NCBI GenBank assembly: GCA_018500005.2 | Contig: JAHBAP020000597.1 | Location: 1-5,803 of the forward strand | Direction of reading: 5' to 3' | Origin: Mycobacterium sp. | GTDB taxonomy: Bacteria > Actinomycetota > Actinomycetes > Mycobacteriales > Mycobacteriaceae | DNA length: 5,803 nt | Shown here: piece by piece, positions 1 to 4,847 of the stretch | How the letters are laid out: every line of letters starts with the position of its first letter | Position numbering within the stretch: the first letter of the stretch is position 1 | Position numbers and translations under genes: made by a program | The notes under the pieces: generated by a model | Told to the model about the DNA's origin: nothing | Database searches by the model: none | The model's input: only the letters and a program-made list of their open reading frames with translations

Positions 1-706
1 CGCCGCCGCCGAGACGCTGACCGGGTTCATCGGCGACGAGAAGGCCTTCGCCGCGATCGTCGACCTGCCCGGGGTCAGCGAACGGATGCTGCGGTTCGTC
101 CGGCAACGGCTGGCCGCCTTCCTCACTCCGGTCGCCTTCCGGTTCAAGGACGGCACCGAACTGCTCCTTCGCCCGGTTCTGCCCGGCGACAGTGAGCGGC
201 TCAACCATCCGACGGTGGAGTTCTCCAGCGAGACGCTCTACCGCCGCTTCATGTCGACCCGTGCGCCGAGTCCGTCGCTGATCAACTATCTGGTGCAGGT
301 GGACTACATCGATCACTTCGTGTGGGTGCTCGTCGACGGGGTCGACGGACCCGTCGTCGCTGACGCGCGGTTCGTTCGCGACGTCAACGACACGTCCTCG
401 GCCGAGATCGCGTTCATCGTTGCCGACCCCTATCAAGGCCGCGGAATCGGCAACTTCCTGATGGACGCGATCACCGTTGCAGCCAAGGTGGGCGGAGTGC
501 AGCGATTCACCGCCCGCTGTCTGGCCGAAAACCATTCCATGCGCGCCATCCTGGAGCGGTTCGGTGTGGAATGGGAGCGTGACGAACCCGGGGTGGTCAC
601 GACCGATTTCGAGGTACCGGGCGGTGAACAGCTACGCATCGATGCGACCACAATCGACGAAATCCGTTCCATAACAAGGGAAGTCGTTCGAGCTTCCGGA
701 GGCTGA
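1..706 (+). CDS. pat: cAMP-regulated protein lysine acetyltransferase (Pat/KATmt), 5'-truncated
   Basis: This enzyme transfers acetyl from acetyl-CoA to lysines of target proteins such as acyl-CoA and acetyl-CoA synthetases; in mycobacteria an N-terminal cyclic-nucleotide domain switches it on when cAMP binds. The frame is already open at base 2, so the gene starts outside the window; about 234 of an expected ~333 residues are visible. The ATG at 86 is internal: the 28 codons before it encode the end of the cNMP domain (FAAIVDLPGVSER). Numbering from that Met, the linker helix RQRLAAF is at 7-13, the lid starts at RPVLPGDSER (29-38), and LYRRF is at 51-55. The acetyl-CoA loop YQGRGIG is at 116-122, preceded by the putative general base E107 in AEIAF (E235 in M. 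tuberculosis numbering). N149 lies in the conserved AEN motif. The cAMP-binding cassette itself lies off-window. The identification rests on residue-level similarity to my memory of Rv0998 and its M. smegmatis homologue. The gene probably heads an operon with the TspO gene 5 bases downstream. Confidence 0.93.
   Translation, partial: AAAETLTGFIGDEKAFAAIVDLPGVSERMLRFVRQRLAAFLTPVAFRFKDGTELLLRPVLPGDSERLNHPTVEFSSETLYRRFMSTRAPSPSLINYLVQVDYIDHFVWVLVDGVDGPVVADARFVRDVNDTSSAEIAFIVADPYQGRGIGNFLMDAITVAAKVGGVQRFTARCLAENHSMRAILERFGVEWERDEPGVVTTDFEVPGGEQLRIDATTIDEIRSITREVVRASGG
698..702 (+). promoter_or_regulatory. Ribosome binding site for the TspO gene
   Basis: GGAGG lies inside the last codons of the acetyltransferase gene, 9 bases before the GTG at 712. 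A second, weaker purine run, GAAAGG (707-712), lies 8 bases before the ATG at 721, so the start could be GTG 712, ATG 718 or ATG 721. The choice changes the protein by at most three residues. Confidence 0.6.
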
Positions 707-711
707 GAAAG

Positions 712-1197
712 GTGTACATGATGCGAAAAGCACTGCTGGGAACCGGGCTGGCTACCGCGGCGGCGGCGGTGGCGGGCAGTGTGTCCAGCCGGAAGGGCGT
801 CCAGGGCTGGTACACCACGATCCGCAAGCCGGCCTACGTGCCGCCCAATGCGGTGTTCCCGATCGCCTGGACCGCGCTCTACGTGGACATCGCCGCGACG
901 TCGGCAGCGGTGATCGAACGTTTACGCGCCGACGGCCGCAATAGCGAGGCGCGCGGGTACGTCGCCGCCCTGGGGGCCAACCTGGCCCTCAACGCCGGGT
1001 GGAGTTGGGTGTTCTTCGGGCAGCGCAGACTTGCCCCGGCCGCGGTGGCGGCGGCTGCACTGGCGGTCAGCAGTGCCGATTTGACCCGCCGGGCCGCCCC
1101 CGCCGCAGCCAAACTCCGCGCCGCACTGGCCCCCTACCCGCTGTGGTGCACCTTCGCGACGGTGATGTCCGCTGACATCTGGCGACTCAACCACTGA
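712..1197 (+). CDS. tspO: TspO/MBR family membrane protein (tryptophan-rich sensory protein)
   Basis: A five-helix inner-membrane protein of the TspO/peripheral benzodiazepine receptor family. Family members bind porphyrins and other tetrapyrroles and act in stress or oxygen-linked signalling or porphyrin turnover; the mycobacterial role is not settled. The 161 residues are close to the usual family length. Family landmarks are clear: WYTTIRKPAYVPP (33-45), FPIAWTALY (49-57), NLALNAGWSWVFFGQRR (90-106) and the C-terminal PYPLWCTFATVMSADIWRLN (141-160). Hydrophobic stretches fit five transmembrane segments at about 6-24, 46-68, 84-103, 108-123 and 138-157. The start is taken as GTG 712, with GGAGG 9 bases upstream; ATG 718 and 721 are alternatives. 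Only 5 bases separate it from the upstream acetyltransferase stop, so co-transcription is very likely. It converges with the methyltransferase-glycosyltransferase gene, leaving 30 bases between stops. I recall no TspO gene at this position in M. tuberculosis. Confidence 0.92.
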   Translation: MYMMRKALLGTGLATAAAAVAGSVSSRKGVQGWYTTIRKPAYVPPNAVFPIAWTALYVDIAATSAAVIERLRADGRNSEARGYVAALGANLALNAGWSWVFFGQRRLAPAAVAAAALAVSSADLTRRAAPAAAKLRAALAPYPLWCTFATVMSADIWRLNH

Positions 1198-1227
1198 GCG
1201 ACTCCTACCCGCTCGAGTTCTGGTGAT

Positions 1228-3426
1228 CTACTGACCGCCACTGCCGGTCGACATCCGAATGCAATGGTCGCGATTGGCGGCCATCCTGGCCCGGTCTTCG
1301 GCAGGCAGATCACCGCCGGCCAGCAGCTGTTGAAACAATGAAGCGGCTTCGTCGTATTTACCGATCCAGGATGCGCACACCGCTTGCTCCTCTATGGCGC
1401 GCCAGGTGTGGACATCGCCGCCGACGAACAGGATGTCGTTCGGCGGCAACGGGATTGCGGCCGCCTGTCTGGCGAAGAGATACCCGAGATGGTAGCGCTG
1501 AGCGGTGCGATAGTGATACGCGATCTCAAACAGGGCCTCCGCGCGGATGGACCGGAACTCCCATGCCCGTAGATAGGCATCCTGAACCTCCGGCCACGGT
1601 GCACCGAGCCGCGAGATCGAGTCGGCGTAACGCAGCATGGCGACGTAGGTCTCTTCGTCCCATCCACCCATCCGCGAACGGCGTTCGTACCAGTCCCGAG
1701 CCAGGGCGAAATCGCCCAGATCGAAGTAACTCTGAGCCAGATAGAACGTCGAACGCTCATCTGCGGGGTTGCGCCGGACCTCGGTCAGGAGCAGTTCGGC
1801 GTCCCGGGCGTACTTCTGCGGATCCTGATTGCGGTCGCCGAGGCGGCGCGAGTCGATGTGATATCGGCCCTCGAGACGTTGTTCGACGAAGGGGCCGTCA
1901 CACGTGGAGTATTCGTGCACGACGCCCTTGAAAACCCAGGGCATCCCGTCGCGGAACAGTTGCCGACGCCAGTAGTTGAATCCGGTCGAATCGCCGTACC
2001 GCAGGCAGCACACGTCGGCGGTCAGCAGGCTGAAGTCGGGACTCCCCACCACCAGGTCATCGGCGTCGATGACCCAGATGTAGTCGCCGCGGCCCTGGGC
2101 CAGGGCCAGTGCCTCGGATCGGTTGTAGCCGAAGTCCCGCCACGGCCGTTCATGTAACTCGCCCGGAATGCCGAGATCGGCCATTCGGGTGCGGATCACG
2201 TCCTGGGTTCCGTCGGTGGACCCGGTGTCCACGATCACCCAGGAGGTGATGAACGGCGCGACGGTGTCGAGCAACTCGTCGATGATGTGCGCCTCGTTGC
2301 GCACGATCATGTTCAGGCAGATCGCCGGACTGCCGATAGCCGTCTCGCCGGCCGGCGTCGTAGTCCTGACCGGCTCGGGCGCCGCACTGTGCGCTCGTCG
2401 GTAGATCAGCCAGCGGGCTTCGATCGGGCGCTGGTCGGCCGGGAGGTCGAACACCTCACCGCCGGTGGCCCAGTCGGCAAACCAGTAGGTGGGTGGCCAC
2501 GCCCCGGCCGGCAGGTGCGATTTCTCGTAGTCGTGGACGCTGTCGTCATCCACCAACTCCAGCGGCAGTCCGTCCGCTGCGGCCGCCAGTTCCTCGCGGG
2601 TGAAGATGCTGGAGTACAGCTGCTGGGAGAGTGCCCGTGCGGTGTCGTCGGGGACATAGTCGCCCCGGGGAACGAAAGCATTGGCCACCATCTGCCCGCC
2701 GGGGGCCAGACAGCGGGCGGCCAGTTCGAACACCGCTCGAAGTTGCTTGGTGGATCGGAAGTCCGACACCACCCCGGAGAGCACGACCAGCTGGTAGTCC
2801 TGACGCAGGCGCTCGGCAACGGCGAATACGTCAGCGGGGATCACCCGCACGTTCAGTGTTTCTCGCCGCGCGCCGTCGCGGATCAGGTCGGCGAAGGCCG
2901 GTGTCAGCTCCACCGCATCCACGGGATGCCCGAGACGTGCGAGGGCAAGGGCGTTGCGGCCGGTGCCGGCACCGATGTCGAGCACCCGGGCAGTGTGCGG
3001 TTCGTTTAGTTCCTTGGCTGCGGCGCACACCCGAGCATCGGGGTGATCGCCGAACGGGGCCAGTTCTCCGCCGGCGGCCCACGCGCGGTAGGCGGCCTCG
3101 ACCGTCTGCCAATGCGGCGTGACGTAGTAGTTCAGCGGGGTGCCGGCCGGGGAATCGAAGGAGACCGCGATGCTCGAACGGGGTGACGCGGCGAAGGCGT
3201 CCGTCAGCTGGCTCTTCAGCGCCGCCCGGAGACCCTCGAACTGGTCGCCGACCAACTCGCTACCCAGGGCGCTGAAGACACGGGAACACATCTCCGCGTA
3301 GGCGTCGAGCATGCCAGGGACGGCTGGCAGGGTGATCTGGCCGTTGGCCGCCAGTCGCCGACACAACCGCTGAAACATCGCCGCCTGCATCACCGGGTCT
3401 CCCGGCCCGGCGCCTGCCACAGCCAT
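1228..3426 (-). CDS. Methyltransferase - family 2 glycosyltransferase - TPR-like fusion protein
   Basis: A 732-residue multidomain protein of unknown substrate. Residues 1 to about 115 are an unassigned, mostly helical N-terminal region. About 120-345 form a class I SAM-dependent methyltransferase: glycine-rich motif I VLDIGAGTGR (148-157), acidic E173 at the end of strand 2, D199 in IPADVF, and LAPGG (240-244). An Ala/Pro/Thr-rich linker (345-367) leads to a GT-A fold family 2 glycosyltransferase: NMIVRNEAHIIDELL (372-386), VIVDTGSTDGT (397-407), the metal/nucleotide-sugar DxD as IDADD (453-457), and FKGVVHEY (499-506). From about 535 to the end, helical repeats resemble TPRs, best seen in FYLAQSYFDLGDFALARDWY (561-580) and again near 689-702. 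No signal peptide or membrane segment is evident, so it is probably cytoplasmic. Sugar transfer plus O-methylation of a glycan or glycolipid is an inference; peptide glycosylation is possible, since some GT2-TPR enzymes such as SunS do this. An in-frame TGA just upstream makes ATG 3426 the longest start. ATG 3390 has the better-placed ribosome site and would remove 12 residues. Confidence 0.88.
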   Translation of the reverse strand: MAVAGAGPGDPVMQAAMFQRLCRRLAANGQITLPAVPGMLDAYAEMCSRVFSALGSELVGDQFEGLRAALKSQLTDAFAASPRSSIAVSFDSPAGTPLNYYVTPHWQTVEAAYRAWAAGGELAPFGDHPDARVCAAAKELNEPHTARVLDIGAGTGRNALALARLGHPVDAVELTPAFADLIRDGARRETLNVRVIPADVFAVAERLRQDYQLVVLSGVVSDFRSTKQLRAVFELAARCLAPGGQMVANAFVPRGDYVPDDTARALSQQLYSSIFTREELAAAADGLPLELVDDDSVHDYEKSHLPAGAWPPTYWFADWATGGEVFDLPADQRPIEARWLIYRRAHSAAPEPVRTTTPAGETAIGSPAICLNMIVRNEAHIIDELLDTVAPFITSWVIVDTGSTDGTQDVIRTRMADLGIPGELHERPWRDFGYNRSEALALAQGRGDYIWVIDADDLVVGSPDFSLLTADVCCLRYGDSTGFNYWRRQLFRDGMPWVFKGVVHEYSTCDGPFVEQRLEGRYHIDSRRLGDRNQDPQKYARDAELLLTEVRRNPADERSTFYLAQSYFDLGDFALARDWYERRSRMGGWDEETYVAMLRYADSISRLGAPWPEVQDAYLRAWEFRSIRAEALFEIAYHYRTAQRYHLGYLFARQAAAIPLPPNDILFVGGDVHTWRAIEEQAVCASWIGKYDEAASLFQQLLAGGDLPAEDRARMAANRDHCIRMSTGSGGQ
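3398..3403 (-). promoter_or_regulatory. Candidate ribosome binding site favouring the internal start at 3390
   Basis: Read on the minus strand, GGGAGA lies 7 bases before the ATG at 3390-3388 (Met13 of the long form). This spacing is better than that of the site serving ATG 3426, so the true N-terminus may be Met13. Confidence 0.4.
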
Positions 3427-3436
3427 CAGTCAGGTA

Positions 3437-3444
3437 CCCCTTTC
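3437..3444 (-). promoter_or_regulatory. Candidate ribosome binding site for the start at 3426
   Basis: Read on the minus strand, GAAAGGGG lies 10 bases before ATG 3426. It is purine-rich and complementary to part of the anti-Shine-Dalgarno sequence, but the spacing is slightly long. It competes with the site at 3403-3398 that serves the internal ATG 3390. Confidence 0.4.
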
Positions 3445-3453
3445 AGCTCCCAG

Positions 3454-3459
3454 AGCCTA
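3454..3459 (-). promoter_or_regulatory. Possible -10 element for the methyltransferase-glycosyltransferase gene
   Basis: Read on the minus strand, TAGGCT fits the mycobacterial TANNNT -10 pattern. It would place a transcription start near 3447 and a leader of about 20 bases containing GAAAGGGG. No convincing -35 hexamer is seen 16-18 bases upstream, and a TANNNT match alone is a weak signal, so this is tentative. Confidence 0.3.
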
Positions 3460-3520
3460 AGCCGCAGTCCGGCTACCGCACAGCGCGGCCTGCCGACCAC
3501 CCAGGTAGGCGAGTTGCGGG

Positions 3521-3526
3521 TACATT
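3521..3526 (+). promoter_or_regulatory. Candidate leaderless promoter -10 element for the lipoprotein gene
   Basis: TACATT fits the mycobacterial TANNNT -10 consensus and ends 7 bases before the A of ATG 3534. Transcription from it would begin at or within a base of that A, giving a leaderless mRNA. No convincing Shine-Dalgarno sequence precedes the ATG, which fits leaderless translation. No clear -35 hexamer is seen. The element spans the alternative TTG start at 3525, which makes that start unlikely. Confidence 0.5.
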
Positions 3527-3533
3527 GGCGCCG

Positions 3534-4187
3534 ATGTTGTCCCCCAAGTTCATTGCGGCGTTCGGCTGCGCCGTCCTGCTGGCCGGCTGCGGCAAGCCTG
3601 CGGCGACCGCCGATATCGGCAAGATCACCGACCTGAAGTCAAGCTTCGGCAAGCAATTCTCCGTCACCGAGGTGCCCCCGACGGGGATCGATCCGAAGTT
3701 CCTCACCGGCCAGAAGCTGCCCGACGGCGTGAAATTCGAGCCGGCGGACTGCGCGAAGTTCGCCACCGGGCAACTGGTGCCCACCGGCACCGAGGGGAAC
3801 ATGGCGGCGGTGTCGGCCGAGGGCGAGGGCAACCGCTTCATCGTGATCGCGGTGCAGACCAACGAACCCGTGCCGGTTGCCGAGCCTGGCGACAAATGCC
3901 GCAAGGTCACCTTCGACGGGGGAGCCGTGCGGGGAACCGTCGAGGCCGTAGAGGTTCCCAAGATCGACGGCACAACCACCATCGGCGTGCACCGGGTGGT
4001 GCAGACCATCGCCACCGACGGCAAGCCCCGCACCGGTGAGGTGTTCAACTACTCCGCGCACTTCGGGCCGTACCAGGTGATCGTCTCAGCCAATCCGCTT
4101 GTGCTGCCAAACAAGCCGACCTCTCCGGTCAATGTGCAGCGGGCACGCGATCTGCTGATCGCGGGTGTCAACGCCATCCGCAAGTAG
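3534..4187 (+). CDS. Predicted mycobacterial lipoprotein of unknown function (Rv0999-like by position)
   Basis: A 217-residue exported protein. The N-terminus is a lipoprotein signal peptide: one lysine (K5), a hydrophobic stretch from 6 to 17, and the lipobox LAGC with lipidated C19. The mature protein would therefore be anchored to the outer face of the plasma membrane. The mature domain has no catalytic motif I recognise. It has only two further cysteines (C73 and C122), which could form a disulfide, and conserved-looking stretches IDGTTTIGVHRVVQT (144-158) and the C-terminal VQRARDLLIAGVNAI. This resembles the secreted mycobacterial DUF5642-type proteins, but I hold that assignment loosely. 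ATG 3534 is chosen over TTG 3525 because the TACATT -10 element covers the TTG and predicts a leaderless start at the ATG. Its position between the pat and alkB-like genes matches Rv0999 of M. tuberculosis. It ends 6 bases before the stop of the convergent alkB-like gene. Confidence 0.85.
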   Translation: MLSPKFIAAFGCAVLLAGCGKPAATADIGKITDLKSSFGKQFSVTEVPPTGIDPKFLTGQKLPDGVKFEPADCAKFATGQLVPTGTEGNMAAVSAEGEGNRFIVIAVQTNEPVPVAEPGDKCRKVTFDGGAVRGTVEAVEVPKIDGTTTIGVHRVVQTIATDGKPRTGEVFNYSAHFGPYQVIVSANPLVLPNKPTSPVNVQRARDLLIAGVNAIRK

Positions 4188-4193
4188 CGCGAA

Positions 4194-4796
4194 TCAGCGC
4201 ACCCCGCGGGGCCGGAACTGCACGCTGATCCGCGGCCCGGTAGGCGCGCCGGTCTTGGGCACCGCATGCTCCCAGGTGCGCTGGCAGGATCCGCCCATCA
4301 CCAGCAGATCGCCGTGGGCCTGCGGCAGCCGCAGGGAGGCGCCGCCGCCGCGGGGCCGCATGACGAACATCCGGGTTGCGCCGAGGCTGATTATCGCGAC
4401 CATGGTGTCCTCGGTACGGCTGCGTCCGATGGTGTCGCCGTGCCAGGCCACGCTGTCCGACCCGTTGCGATAGAGGCAGAACCCTGCCGTCGTCAACGGT
4501 TCCCCGAGTTCGCCGGCGTAAATGTCGTTGAGTCGCCGGCGAATCCGGGCGATCGCCGGGTGCGGTGGCGGTTGCACGGCGAGGTCGCAGAAGCTCACTA
4601 GGCGCGGGACGTCGAGGACCCGGTCATACATCTGCCGGCGCTCGGCCCGCCACGGCACCGCGGCCGCCAACTCCTCGAACAGCGAGTCGGCACGGATCGT
4701 GCCGTCGTCGACCCACCCGGAGCGCATCTCGATCCACGCCCCGGACCCAAGGTCGCGGCGTTCGCAGTGGTCGAACAATGAGCCCTGAACCGTCAT
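4194..4796 (-). CDS. AlkB-like Fe(II)/2-oxoglutarate-dependent dioxygenase (Rv1000c-like)
   Basis: A 200-residue member of the AlkB superfamily. Such enzymes use Fe(II), O2 and 2-oxoglutarate to remove methyl and other alkyl groups oxidatively from damaged nucleic-acid bases. The double-stranded beta-helix core is complete: [14 protein letters not shown] (108-121) carries iron ligands H119 and D121, [12 protein letters not shown] (137-148) is the next core segment, and [20 protein letters not shown] (162-181) carries the third ligand H177. RISVQFR (189-195) holds the two arginines matching E. coli R204 and R210. The motif resembles human ALKBH3 more than E. coli AlkB. Two 2-oxoglutarate-site asparagines differ: C107 stands where AlkB has N120, and S191 where it has N206. 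The start is ATG 4796, with GGAG (4808-4805) 8 bases upstream; length is normal for the family. The frame stays open far upstream, antisense to arcA, but that extension lacks family similarity. The substrate (DNA, RNA or other) cannot be told from sequence. Confidence 0.92.
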   Translation of the reverse strand: MTVQGSLFDHCERRDLGSGAWIEMRSGWVDDGTIRADSLFEELAAAVPWRAERRQMYDRVLDVPRLVSFCDLAVQPPPHPAIARIRRRLNDIYAGELGEPLTTAGFCLYRNGSDSVAWHGDTIGRSRTEDTMVAIISLGATRMFVMRPRGGGASLRLPQAHGDLLVMGGSCQRTWEHAVPKTGAPTGPRISVQFRPRGVR

Positions 4797-4804
4797 GGAC
4801 ACCA

Positions 4805-4808
4805 CTCC
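4805..4808 (-). promoter_or_regulatory. Ribosome binding site for the AlkB-like gene
   Basis: Read on the minus strand, GGAG sits 8 bases before ATG 4796. It supports this start over the much longer open frame that continues antisense through arcA. Confidence 0.55.
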
Positions 4809-4837
4809 ACGATATCGCACATGCGTTCGATTGGCTC

Positions 4838-4842
4838 GGAGG
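4838..4842 (+). promoter_or_regulatory. Ribosome binding site that decides the arcA start
   Basis: GGAGG lies 5 bases before GTG 4848 and 14 bases before GTG 4857. It lies inside the longer reading that would begin at ATG 4821. The spacing favours GTG 4848. Confidence 0.55.
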
Positions 4843-4847
4843 CTACG

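Noticed and set aside
86..706. Treating ATG 86 as the start of a stand-alone 206-residue acetyltransferase
   Set aside because: The frame is open to the window edge, and the codons before 86 encode the conserved end of the cyclic-nucleotide domain, so ATG 86 is an internal methionine.
1232..1250. Possible hairpin after tspO (GACCG, 7-base loop, CGGTC)
   Set aside because: The stem is only 5-6 base pairs, it lies inside the end of the convergent gene, and no T-run follows, so it does not qualify as an intrinsic terminator.
1338..1931. Plus-strand open frame of 197 codons antisense to the TPR/glycosyltransferase end
   Set aside because: Arg- and Pro-rich composition typical of shadow frames in GC-rich DNA; no domain motif and it lies opposite a real gene.
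2287..3009. Plus-strand open frame of 240 codons inside the fusion gene
   Set aside because: It is the opposite strand of well-supported methyltransferase and glycosyltransferase coding sequence. Its product has no recognisable motif and the start lacks a convincing ribosome site.
3473..4061. Minus-strand open frames antisense to the lipoprotein gene
   Set aside because: The plus strand has a clear signal peptide with a lipobox and a plausible promoter; the antisense products show no motif.
4809..4814. TATCGT on the minus strand as a -10 box for the AlkB-like gene
   Set aside because: Transcription would start near 4802, after the GGAG ribosome site at 4808-4805, so the site would be missing from the mRNA. 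A box further upstream such as TAGCCT (4845-4840) is possible but unsupported by a -35.
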